DNA of 41,156 nt, taken from Acidobacteriota bacterium. Lineage in GTDB: Bacteria; Acidobacteriota; Vicinamibacteria; Vicinamibacterales; CAVVIG01. The notes under the pieces are model-generated. The model searched no databases and was not told where the DNA came from. It saw only the letters and a list, made by a program, of their open reading frames with translations. Positions 25,608 through 33,500 of this stretch are shown here, one piece after another (positions within the stretch are counted from its first letter, which is position 1; each line of letters opens with the position of its first letter). The translations under genes were made by a program, and so were the position numbers. Location: positions 1-41,156 of the forward strand of contig QHWJ01000324.1 in the NCBI GenBank assembly GCA_003222535.1. Reading direction: 5' to 3'.

Positions 25608-27154
25608 GAGCGCAGCGCGTACCGGGACCAGGACTTGGGAAGCTTACATGCCCGCCAACCGAGAGCGCGCTGGCTACTCACCATCTTCGAAAATCCATCA
25701 AGACTCGGACGATGGCGGGTGCGATTGCCAGTGCCGGCGGGCAAGGCGGGCAGCTCATTCTCGCCGTTGCATACAACGCGATCTTGGCACGGTTGATCAG
25801 TCCGCACGACTTCGGCCTCGTGGCGATGGCTATGGTCGTTGCGGGATTTCTGCAAGTGTTCAAGGATGCGGGACTCTCCACGGCAACCATTCAGCGCGCA
25901 GACATCACATACGCGCAAGTGTCGAATCTATTCTGGGTGAACGTGGCCGTCGGCGGGACGGCAATGGTCGGGATGGCGGCCACGGCGCCACTCGTCGCTT
26001 GGTTCTTTCACGAACCGGAGCTAGTCGGCATTTCCGTCGCGCTGTCAATTGGCTTCCTGCTCGAAGGATTCGTGGTTCAGCAGGTCGCCATTCTGAATCG
26101 CCAAATGCGATTCACGCTCCTCTCGGGAGTTGAGCTCGGTTGTGCCGCCGCTGGGTTTCTTATCGGAGCCATTATGGCTCTCACAGACTGGGGGTACTGG
26201 TCGCTGGTCTGCGCAACGTTGTCGACGGCCGCGTTACGGGTTACGACGGTGTGGAGTCTCTCGCGATGGCGGCCCCAGAAGCCGGCGCCTGGCAGTGGCA
26301 CGGGACCGCTCGTGCGATTCGGCGCGGACTTGACGCTTGTTGGTGTCGTGTATGCGGTCTCGCGGGGATGCGACAGCCTGCTCATTGGCCGCTACCTCGG
26401 CAGCGACGCCGTTGGACTTTACTCGCGGGCAACGGCACTGGTGACGCGTCCGCTCGAGCGCTTAATCGCACCCATCTATGCTGTGATTGTTCCGGCGCTG
26501 TCGCGACTTCAGACCGAACCGGAACGGTACCGAAATGCGTTTGTTCAGGTATTCGACGGGCTGACGATCGCGGCATTTCTTCTGGCTGGATTGTTATTTC
26601 CGTTGTCGAATGCGCTGGTCAAGGTGGTCCTGGGCGATAATTGGGACGCCGCTGCCCCGATCTTTGCGGCACTGACGCCTGCCTTCGTGCATCTTCCATT
26701 GGCGACGGCGACATCTTGGTTATATACGAGCCAGGGGCGCGGAAGGGACCTTTTGGTGACCGCTTGTGCCGGTTCGGCCGTCCTGGTTGGCGCGTTCCTG
26801 GCCGGCCTATCGTTCGGGGCGACTGGCGTCGCGATCGCCTACTCCGCCTCGAGTTTGCTGGTGATACTTCCACTGACATTTTATATGGCGGGGCGAGCCG
26901 GCCCAGTTACAACGCGGGATCTCTGGGTGACGGCCGGCACCCATCTCCCGGTGTTCTTCACAGTCTTGTGGGCAACATGGCTTGCTCGTGAGTGGATAGC
27001 GCCTTCGTTGTCGCCATTCGCACAGATTCTGGCCTGCATGTCTGTCGGTGGGGTCGCCGGAGTGGTCGCCGTGTGTGTCTTTGGTCGCAGCCGACGAGCG
27101 CGGGCCGGCTTTGTTGCACGGCTTCGGGAGTACTGGAAACGACAAGATGCATAA
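25604..27154 (+). CDS. MOP-superfamily polysaccharide flippase (Wzx/WzxC-like)
   Basis: A membrane protein of 516 residues with about 12 hydrophobic helices. After a 35-residue polar lead, LRKSIKTRTMAGAIASAGGQ begins the first helix, AILARLISPHDFGLVAMAMV is a hallmark of lipopolysaccharide/EPS flippases, and GLSTATIQRADITYAQVSN follows as in WzxC. The repeat FGADLTLVGVVYAVSRGCDS and RYLGSDAVGLYSRATALV begins the second half. It turns a lipid-linked repeat unit across the inner membrane. ATG 25604 overlaps the GT2 stop, while ATG 25712 is a possible but short start. There is no inner promoter. The specific repeat unit is unknown. Confidence 0.88.
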   Translation: MRAQRVPGPGLGKLTCPPTESALATHHLRKSIKTRTMAGAIASAGGQGGQLILAVAYNAILARLISPHDFGLVAMAMVVAGFLQVFKDAGLSTATIQRADITYAQVSNLFWVNVAVGGTAMVGMAATAPLVAWFFHEPELVGISVALSIGFLLEGFVVQQVAILNRQMRFTLLSGVELGCAAAGFLIGAIMALTDWGYWSLVCATLSTAALRVTTVWSLSRWRPQKPAPGSGTGPLVRFGADLTLVGVVYAVSRGCDSLLIGRYLGSDAVGLYSRATALVTRPLERLIAPIYAVIVPALSRLQTEPERYRNAFVQVFDGLTIAAFLLAGLLFPLSNALVKVVLGDNWDAAAPIFAALTPAFVHLPLATATSWLYTSQGRGRDLLVTACAGSAVLVGAFLAGLSFGATGVAIAYSASSLLVILPLTFYMAGRAGPVTTRDLWVTAGTHLPVFFTVLWATWLAREWIAPSLSPFAQILACMSVGGVAGVVAVCVFGRSRRARAGFVARLREYWKRQDA

Positions 27155-27243
27155 CCTGTCGACGTAGATGCGTCTGGCACTGAGTTGTGGGTGCGGGCCG
27201 TTGGCCACGAGTTCTTCCGATCTGCGTCTGGTGGACGTGCCCG

Positions 27244-28155
27244 TCACGGCCGGTTGGCCGGAGTCCAGAGGACATCTGTTGCTGCTGGCGGCATTGTTTC
27301 GGCTGTGGTCACTGGCACCAGGTGCAATCGATAGCGCATCCAGCGGCGTACGATGGCGATCGCGCATCCGGTATAGCCGAACCCGTGCATCAGGTCGAAG
27401 AGTTCCGCGACGGTTGAGCCGGCGCGCGCCAGATGTCCTGCAACTACTTCCGCGAGGACAATCGGTGTATGGCGTTCGATTGTCGCCCCAAGGCCACGCA
27501 GGGTGCGGCACTCAAATCCTTCCACATCGATCTTGATGACCATCGGTCGGTTTATTGGAGCGCGACCAAGAAGATCGTCACCACGTCGTACGGGTACCGC
27601 GTAGCGCGCGGTTACCGTCGCCTCGTCCGGCGGCGGCGCGAATGAGCCATGGACACTCGATCCGGTCTCCCGCGTCAGCGACAACATGGCATCTTGATCG
27701 CTAAGACCTACGGGATGAACGTGAACTTGGGTCAATCCGTTGCGGGTGACGTGTAGTCGGATGCGCTCGCAACAGTCTGGATTAGGTTCGAAGGCGTAGA
27801 CAACTCCAGTGGGGCCGACGGCGTGAGCCGCAAGTAAGGTCATTAACCCGATGTTTGCACCAATGTCGACAAAAGTATCGCCGGGGCGGAGCACATTTCG
27901 CAACGCCAACTGCGGACCGAGATCATAGTGCCGCCCGCAGAAGTAGACGATGCGCTCATGCATGTCGGCCAAGTTCAACCACACCGAATATGGCGTCCAC
28001 TTATAGCGCGTGCGGACCAGGGGTGTGCTGGGCCACCCCTGATCGATCGCCCCGCCAACGAGGGCCATCATCCGCCCCCACGCCGGTAGTTCACTGCGTG
28101 TATACGGTAGGACTAGCGGAAGGAGCGCAGTACGGACCATTACGTTATCCTCCAT
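27244..28155 (-). CDS. FkbM-family methyltransferase
   Basis: A 303-residue SAM-dependent methyltransferase, the only minus-strand gene inside the EPS cluster proper. FVDIGANIGLMTLLAAHAVG is motif I, VVYAFEPNPDCCERIRLHV is motif II, and VIKIDVEGFECRTLRGL is the FkbM signature with the acidic-glycine core. Members O-methylate sugars or natural products, so it may cap or protect a sugar residue. ATG at 28155 or at 28140 (MVRTALLPL) can start it. It is divergent from the GT9-like gene, with about 83 bases between for two promoters. Its opposite orientation suggests later insertion. Confidence 0.85.
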   Translation of the reverse strand: MEDNVMVRTALLPLVLPYTRSELPAWGRMMALVGGAIDQGWPSTPLVRTRYKWTPYSVWLNLADMHERIVYFCGRHYDLGPQLALRNVLRPGDTFVDIGANIGLMTLLAAHAVGPTGVVYAFEPNPDCCERIRLHVTRNGLTQVHVHPVGLSDQDAMLSLTRETGSSVHGSFAPPPDEATVTARYAVPVRRGDDLLGRAPINRPMVIKIDVEGFECRTLRGLGATIERHTPIVLAEVVAGHLARAGSTVAELFDLMHGFGYTGCAIAIVRRWMRYRLHLVPVTTAETMPPAATDVLWTPANRP

Positions 28156-28198
28156 TGTGCGATTGGCTAGGACTCCTGCCGGTCATCGAATTCAGCCG

Positions 28199-28214
28199 CG
28201 GCACAAGCATCGCA
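28199..28214 (+). promoter_or_regulatory. Candidate sigma-54 promoter for the heptose operon
   Basis: CGGCACAAGCATCGCA keeps the -24 GGCAC and the exact ten-base spacing to GC at 28212-28213; the -12 element is TCGCA instead of TTGCA. Transcription would start near 28225, 71 bases ahead of the GT9-like ATG. PrsR, encoded about 8 kb away, is the obvious activator candidate. Confidence 0.4.
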
Positions 28215-28295
28215 AGCCCTCGCTGAATCCAGTTCGGCTTGGAACACCACTCCCCGAGCATCGAGACGCGGTTTGTTCGTGATCATGACGGACAG

Positions 28296-29189
28296 ATGAT
28301 TCTAATTATTAAGCTCAATGCAACCGGCGACGTCGTGCGGACGACTACCCTGCTACGGCAGTTCGAGTGCGACGTGACATGGGTCACTTCAGCGCCAAAC
28401 CACGAGCTCTTGGGCGAGAGTGACAACATCCGGTGCGTGGAATTTACGCGGTCTGAGTTGGCGCTTGATCGCCACTACGACCTTGTCATCAACCTCGAAG
28501 ACGACCTGCCGCCCGCCCAATTCGCGCGTCAGGTCCAACACACTCGTTTGTTCGGCGCGTATCTCGACGAGACCGGGTCCGTCGCGTACTCCGAAGACTC
28601 GCGTCAATGGTTCGATCTCAGCCTCATCAGCGTGTACGGCAGACAACGCGCCGATGCGCTGAAGCTCCTGAACCGCCGCACGTACCAGGAGCTGGTCTTC
28701 GAAGGCCTAGGCCTCACCTTCAGCGGCGAACGTTATGTGCTTCCGCAGCCGGCACTAACGCGGCTCGCCGGCGACGTGGCCATTGCGCCGGTTGCCGGCC
28801 CGGTCTGGCCGATGAAAGGCTGGGCCTATTATGACCAGCTGAAGGCGGAGCTCGAGGCCACGGGGCTGCGCGTGAACGTCCTCCCGCGACGGAACTCGCT
28901 GCTCGAACACATGGGCGATGTCAGCAATCACCGCTGTCTGGTCGGCGGCGACAGCCTGCCGATGCATTTCGCCCTGGGCACCCGCACTCCCTGCGTCACG
29001 CTCTTCAACTGCACCAGCCCGTGGGAGATCTACGACTACGGCCTGCAGACGAAGCTGGTGTCGCCGCTGCTGGAGAGGTTCTTTTACAAGCGCGGCTTCG
29101 ACACCGCTGCCACAACCGCCATCCGCGTGGAAGACGTGTTCGACGCGGTCATGGAACGGCTCAAAACGCCTGCCGCAATCGCCAGATGA
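28296..29189 (+). CDS. Glycosyltransferase family 9-like (heptosyltransferase-type) protein
   Basis: A 297-residue protein. MILIIKLNATGDVVRTTTLL is the standard start of ADP-heptose:LPS heptosyltransferase-like GT9 proteins. WPMKGWAYYDQLKAELE and CLVGGDSLPMHFALGTRTP match the C-terminal donor region, where a conserved D-S-L-x-M-H binds the nucleotide sugar, and VTLFNCTSPWEIYDYGL follows. The donor is presumably ADP-heptose, because gmhA and hldE follow directly. ATG 28296 gives the family N-terminus; an in-frame TTG at 28239 would add 19 residues not seen in relatives. Its stop overlaps gmhA (ATGA). Confidence 0.82.
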   Translation: MILIIKLNATGDVVRTTTLLRQFECDVTWVTSAPNHELLGESDNIRCVEFTRSELALDRHYDLVINLEDDLPPAQFARQVQHTRLFGAYLDETGSVAYSEDSRQWFDLSLISVYGRQRADALKLLNRRTYQELVFEGLGLTFSGERYVLPQPALTRLAGDVAIAPVAGPVWPMKGWAYYDQLKAELEATGLRVNVLPRRNSLLEHMGDVSNHRCLVGGDSLPMHFALGTRTPCVTLFNCTSPWEIYDYGLQTKLVSPLLERFFYKRGFDTAATTAIRVEDVFDAVMERLKTPAAIAR

Positions 29190-29773
29190 ACTCAGACTAC
29201 AACGTCGCAGAGTATCTGGCCCGGGAGCTTGCCGACCACTCCGAGGTCGTCAGCCGCACCGCAGAAAACGTGCGTGAGACCTTCCCTCGACTCGTTGCCG
29301 CCTGCCTGGAGTCCATCAGGCATGGCCACAAGCTCCTGTTCTTCGGCAACGGCGGAAGTGCGGCCGACGCGCAGCATTTCGCGACGGAACTGGTGGTCCG
29401 CTATCAGGCGAACCGCCCCGCCATCAGCGCCATCGCGCTGACGACCGACACGTCCACATTGACTGCGATCGGCAACGATCTGGGGTTCGACGATGTGTTC
29501 GCCCGCCAGGTGGAGGCCCTCTGTATCGCCGGCGACGTGGCGATCGGCATCTCGACGTCCGGCAACAGCGAGAACGTCATCCGAGGCCTTCGAGCTGCCG
29601 GAGCAAGAGGCGCCGTCACTGTTGCCTTCACCGGCGGTGATGGCGGCCGGATTCAGTCGCACGCAGATCACGCGATCGTGGTCCCATCCACAACCACCGC
29701 GAGAATTCAGGAGATGCACCTGCTCCTGGGACATTCTCTCTGCGCACTGTTGGAAGAATCTCTCGCTTCGTAG
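29186..29773 (+). CDS. gmhA: Sedoheptulose-7-phosphate isomerase
   Basis: A 195-residue SIS-domain enzyme converting sedoheptulose 7-phosphate to D-glycero-D-manno-heptose 7-phosphate in the cytoplasm, the first step of ADP-heptose synthesis. LLFFGNGGSAADAQHFATEL is the phosphate-binding and catalytic region, VRYQANRPAISAIALTTDTS the second conserved block, and GISTSGNSENVIRGL the SIS motif. EMHLLLGHSLCALLE at the end supplies the C-terminal histidine seen in GmhA. The length is normal (about 195). ATG 29186 overlaps the GT9-like stop, so expression is coupled. No gmhB or hldD gene appears in the window, so those steps must be encoded elsewhere. Confidence 0.93.
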   Translation: MNSDYNVAEYLARELADHSEVVSRTAENVRETFPRLVAACLESIRHGHKLLFFGNGGSAADAQHFATELVVRYQANRPAISAIALTTDTSTLTAIGNDLGFDDVFARQVEALCIAGDVAIGISTSGNSENVIRGLRAAGARGAVTVAFTGGDGGRIQSHADHAIVVPSTTTARIQEMHLLLGHSLCALLEESLAS

Positions 29774-29908
29774 GCGCATTCGGCGAGCCACACCTCCATC
29801 CCCATCGCATTCCCTACACTCTAACAACCAGCTCGCGATTTCTCGATTTCGGTCACAACTATCGTTTGCCGACCCGCGTTTGCGCGCGCCGCGCCACCAA
29901 CCACAACC

Positions 29909-31351
29909 ATGAGTACCGCCGAATCATCAGACCGACTCGTGTCGATCGTTTCAGACTTCGTGAACAGGCGCGTGCTCGTTCTCGGGGATGCCATTCTCGA
30001 CGAGTACCTTTCAGGCGACTGCAGCAGGATTTCGCCCGAAGCGCCAGTGCCCGTCGTCAGAGTCCACAACGTCAGGCGGATCCTCGGAGGAGCGGCGAAC
30101 ACCGCGGCCAACGTCGCCGCCCTCGGGGGCCGCGCCACGCTCGTCGCCCTCGTTGGACACGACGATGCCGGGGCCACGCTGGCACGGTGCGCTCAAGAGG
30201 CGCGCGTCGATCTTCAGCCGGTGACCAACGGAGCGCCAACGCTTCGCAAAACACGGGTCGTCGGTCAGCATCAGCAGATCGTGCGCTTGGATTACGAGGA
30301 GGTCCACCCACTGGACGCGCACACCGAGGCGTCCATTCTCGCGCTGTTCAACGACTTGGTCTCCGCATACGACATCGTCGTGATGTCCGATTACGCGAAG
30401 GGCTTTCTCTCGAAGGCGCTCGCACAGCAGATCATCAGACGCGCACATGACGCCGGTCGGCAAGTGATCGTCGACCCTCGGCCCCAACATCGGGACTACT
30501 ACCAGGGATGCGATTACGTGACGCCGAACTGGCGCGAGTCGCGAGGGCTGCTCGCCCTGCCCGACGCGGAGCCGACGCCGGACGCCGCCCGCGCCGTTGC
30601 CCATGAACTGGCGTGCGCTTTGACATCGAACGTGTTGCTCACGCTCGGACCTCACGGCATCTCGTTCTGCAGCCGCACTGGAGACGAGCAGTTTGCGACA
30701 CCGACGTTGGCAAGGGAGGTCTTTGACGTCAGTGGCGCCGGCGATACCGTCGTGGCCACATTGGCGTTGGCCATTGCGTCGGGGGCTGACCACGCGTCAG
30801 CGGTGATGCTGGCGAATCGGGCCGCCAGCGTGGTCGTCGGAAAGTTCGGTACGGCGACGCTGACCTCCGAAGAACTGCTGGGCGAGCATGATGCCCTCCG
30901 GCTCGTGCCGCGCGCGTCGCTCCGGGGACTTGCTGCCACGTTGAGGGCGAAAGGCAGGCGGCTGGTCACCGTCAATGGGTCGTTCGATGTTCTGCACGCG
31001 GGACATCTGCACATCCTGAACGAGGCACGCAGCCAGGGAGACGTGCTCATCGTCGGCCTGAACAGCGATGCATCGGTGCGTTCGCACAAGGGACCCACGC
31101 GGCCTATCATTTCCGATCGGGGGCGCGCCGAAATGCTGCTGGCGCTGCGCGTGGTCGATTACGTCCACATCTTCGACGAGCCCGATCCGATTGCATTCTT
31201 GAGCGAGCTCAATCCTGATGTCCACGTCAACGGCGCGGAATACGGCGAGAACTGCATCGAGCGCGATGTCGTCATCCGCAATGGTGGCAGGCTGCACCTG
31301 GTCGACAGAATTCCAAACTTGTCCACGTCGGCTCTCGCGGGGCAATTGTAG
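29909..31351 (+). CDS. hldE: Bifunctional heptose-7-phosphate kinase / heptose-1-phosphate adenylyltransferase
   Basis: A 480-residue fusion of two enzymes. Residues 1 to about 320 are a PfkB-type sugar kinase: VLVLGDAILDEYLSGDCSR, RILGGAANTAANVAALGG, and the catalytic FDVSGAGDTVVATLALAI. Residues about 345-480 are a nucleotidyltransferase with VNGSFDVLHAGHLHILNEA, where HxGH is the ATP-binding motif, then DVLIVGLNSDASVRSHKG and RAEMLLALRVVDYV. It makes ADP-D-glycero-D-manno-heptose via the 1,7-bisphosphate. A GmhB phosphatase is needed in between but is not in the window. ATG 29909 lies 135 bases after gmhA. The final residues DRIPNLSTSALAGQL are a normal HldE-like end. Confidence 0.93.
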   Translation: MSTAESSDRLVSIVSDFVNRRVLVLGDAILDEYLSGDCSRISPEAPVPVVRVHNVRRILGGAANTAANVAALGGRATLVALVGHDDAGATLARCAQEARVDLQPVTNGAPTLRKTRVVGQHQQIVRLDYEEVHPLDAHTEASILALFNDLVSAYDIVVMSDYAKGFLSKALAQQIIRRAHDAGRQVIVDPRPQHRDYYQGCDYVTPNWRESRGLLALPDAEPTPDAARAVAHELACALTSNVLLTLGPHGISFCSRTGDEQFATPTLAREVFDVSGAGDTVVATLALAIASGADHASAVMLANRAASVVVGKFGTATLTSEELLGEHDALRLVPRASLRGLAATLRAKGRRLVTVNGSFDVLHAGHLHILNEARSQGDVLIVGLNSDASVRSHKGPTRPIISDRGRAEMLLALRVVDYVHIFDEPDPIAFLSELNPDVHVNGAEYGENCIERDVVIRNGGRLHLVDRIPNLSTSALAGQL

Positions 31352-31641
31352 CCGCCAGAGCCCAGACTGGCAGGTGTCAGCGAGCCAGAAATGACGCAGG
31401 GACTTCGGCTCGCCGCCGCGGTGCCTTCCCGGTGGTCGCAGGGCTGTCACAGTGGGACATCGTGCCCGTGCGAGACTCAGAGAATGACGACGCAGCGCCA
31501 CAAAGACGCGATCCTTCGACGACAGAAATCTGAGGCGCTAGGATGCTTTCATGAGTTTCCGCCGCGGCACATATCTGTAATCGACATGGAGTGGCACACC
31601 CCGGATCGCTGCAGTAACGGCCGTTTTACTAAGGAAACGCG
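31352..31641 (+). other. Gap of about 290 bases without a recognised gene
   Basis: No convincing protein, tRNA or terminator is visible. Stops are frequent in the frame leading into the downstream gene. No riboswitch motif that I know was recognised. The right end carries the sigma-54-like site at 31642. Confidence 0.5.
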
Positions 31642-31657
31642 GGGCACATCCTTTGCG
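31642..31657 (+). promoter_or_regulatory. Candidate sigma-54 promoter near the fibronectin-type gene
   Basis: GGGCACATCCTTTGC has the full GGCAC-N5-TTGC match with ten bases between GG (31643-31644) and GC (31655-31656). Transcription would begin near 31668, almost at the GTG start at 31671. That would be a very short leader, so either the gene is leaderless, the start is later, or the site is a chance match. Confidence 0.45.
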
Positions 31658-31670
31658 GACATGCTCTGCC

Positions 31671-32597
31671 GTGAATGCATCGAGATTTACCAGAGTCATC
31701 GTCTTTATCCTTATTGCAATCTGTTGCGCGCGCCTGTCGGACGCAGCCGATCTCACGCTCGCATGGGACGCGCCTAGCGACGGAATTACTACCGGTTACA
31801 TCCTCTTGTACGGCGTGGCGCCGAGGTCGTACTCTGGCCAAGTAGACGTTGGCAGCAGAACGTCGTACACCGTGAACGGCCTGGCAGATGGCACAACCTA
31901 CTACTTCGCAGTCCGCGCATACGACGCAATAGGCGACATGAGTAATCTGTCAAGCGAGGTATACGCGACGACCTTGTCCGGTGTTCCGCCAGTGGTGACA
32001 GCGCTTGCGCTCACCGCTGACCATCCTTCTCCACAAGTGGTCGGCACTACCGTGACCTGGCTCTCGGCGGCTACGGGCGGAGTCGCGCCTTATGAATTTC
32101 AATGGGCGCTTTATGGAGCCGGCAACTGGACGGTCTCGCCGTGGACAATCGCGTCCACTTGGACGTGGACTCCTTTGACGCCCGGCACCGAATATCAGGT
32201 AAAAGTCGCCGTTCGTAGTGCGGGCAGCAGCAGCACCAGCGGAGAAATGTCCCAGTCAGTGCCCTTCACAGTGACATCGCCGCCAGTGGCTTCAGTCACT
32301 CTGCAGTCAAATGTGGCCCCACCACAGATAGTTGGCAGCACGATCCTTTGGTCGGCGGGTGCGTCCGGTGGGGTTGCGCCGTACCAATACCGCTGGTGGG
32401 TGTTTGATGGCAGCGTCTGGAGCGCTGCGACCGCGTGGACCACGAGCTCGACATGGTCCTGGAAGCCAACGGTGGCCAATAGCGGCTACGTCGTCCGGGT
32501 CTGGGTACGTGGTGCTGGGAACTCCACCGACGCCGCGGAGGCGTCTGCTTCCGTCCCGTTCCCGATCAAATCGGCGCCAAAGGGACGCAAGCGTTAG
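31671..32597 (+). CDS. Secreted fibronectin type III / Ig-like repeat protein
   Basis: About 308 residues. FTRVIVFILIAICCARLSDA is a clear signal peptide, with AADLTLAWDAPSDGITTGYI beginning a fibronectin type III domain (YTVNGLADGTTYYFAVRAYD, then SSEVYATT). After residue 105, two related modules of about 80 residues follow. Each has a VVGTTVTW- or IVGSTILW-like strand, a GGVAPY turn, and an STWTWTP or STWSWKP segment. It has no LPXTG or CTERM tail. Secreted fibronectin-type proteins are common near exosortase genes and may bind the EPS matrix. GTG 31671 and TTG 31653 are both possible starts. Confidence 0.78.
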   Translation: MNASRFTRVIVFILIAICCARLSDAADLTLAWDAPSDGITTGYILLYGVAPRSYSGQVDVGSRTSYTVNGLADGTTYYFAVRAYDAIGDMSNLSSEVYATTLSGVPPVVTALALTADHPSPQVVGTTVTWLSAATGGVAPYEFQWALYGAGNWTVSPWTIASTWTWTPLTPGTEYQVKVAVRSAGSSSTSGEMSQSVPFTVTSPPVASVTLQSNVAPPQIVGSTILWSAGASGGVAPYQYRWWVFDGSVWSAATAWTTSSTWSWKPTVANSGYVVRVWVRGAGNSTDAAEASASVPFPIKSAPKGRKR

Positions 32598-32656
32598 TCC
32601 GAATTCTCCATTACGCGACGTGATCTTGCAACAATCCGGCGCATCGCATAATCGCC

Positions 32657-33403
32657 TCATTGCGCTCGTCCTGATCCTGCCGAGCCTGGAACAGACTTTC
32701 GATCAGCCGTCTTCTCCGCACGAAGGCGGAACGGCAGCACGTACAGTCTGTAGTACTGCAGCTTGAGCCACTGCTCCGCCACAACCTCCACTCCGTGCCA
32801 ACTCCGGGTCCATGTGCTCACTTCCCGTGTTCCCTGGACGGGCTCGCACCTGACCGCAATCCCGGCGTGGCCGAGCGTGGCGCCGTAGACCAGCGCGGAT
32901 CGTCTGCTGCGGAAAAGCGGCGAGACGACGATCACCGAGCGGATGCGTTCGCGCTCGATAAAGTGCAGCACGTCGTAGGCCGCGTTGAGAGAGATCGGCT
33001 CGACCTCCCGTGTCGGAACGGTGTCCATCGCGCCGAGGCGGGCGATCTTCGCCATCACTTCCGCCGTGCCCAGCGCAACAGCATTGGTTTCGGAGGTGCC
33101 TGACTCGGTCGGGATTGGTACGAGCACTCGCGTGGCAAAGCCAGCCCGACGCAGCTGAGTCGTGCGCTCGAACACGAGGTAGTCGGGGTCGAAGTTCTCG
33201 ACGAGGATGGCGTCGCTTGGCGCGCCGTTCGCGTCGCACACGAGGCTGCGGGCGATGGCGACGGTCCACCACCCGCGGGTCAGCCACGCGGCAATCACGA
33301 TGAGCGCCACAAACCCGACGCGGAACTTCCAGGTGGTCCTGGTATGCTCGGTGCGGTAGACGAAGTGCCGCGTCCAGCGTGGTGCGTTAGAGGACTCACG
33401 CAT
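32657..33403 (-). CDS. YdcF/SanA-like (DUF218) membrane-anchored protein
   Basis: A 248-residue protein with one N-terminal transmembrane helix (FRVGFVALIVIAAWLTRGWW) followed by a soluble domain. DAILVENFDPDYLVFERTTQ and LRRAGFATRVLVPIP are the first conserved strands; ETNAVALGTAEVMAKIA and SVIVVSPLFRSRRSALVYGA give the rest of the fold, with a conserved S-R-R. It resembles the ElyC/SanA/YdcF family, with roles suggested in envelope biogenesis. It is minus-strand, convergent with the fibronectin-type gene and divergent from the exosortase (97 bases between). Relatives occur in exosortase clusters, but its job there is not known. Confidence 0.7.
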   Translation of the reverse strand: MRESSNAPRWTRHFVYRTEHTRTTWKFRVGFVALIVIAAWLTRGWWTVAIARSLVCDANGAPSDAILVENFDPDYLVFERTTQLRRAGFATRVLVPIPTESGTSETNAVALGTAEVMAKIARLGAMDTVPTREVEPISLNAAYDVLHFIERERIRSVIVVSPLFRSRRSALVYGATLGHAGIAVRCEPVQGTREVSTWTRSWHGVEVVAEQWLKLQYYRLYVLPFRLRAEKTADRKSVPGSAGSGRAQ

Positions 33404-33500
33404 CGGCTGCCCGCCGGCGTGCGCAAATCGCGGCCGGAGAACCTCGGGTGATCATACAGCCAAAGATCCTGACGCGGCTGCAACTACCCTTGAGCAGCGG

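Noticed and set aside
31352-31641. Cyclic-di-GMP riboswitch upstream of the fibronectin-type gene
   Set aside because: I looked for the GEMM signatures and did not see them; I cannot run Infernal.
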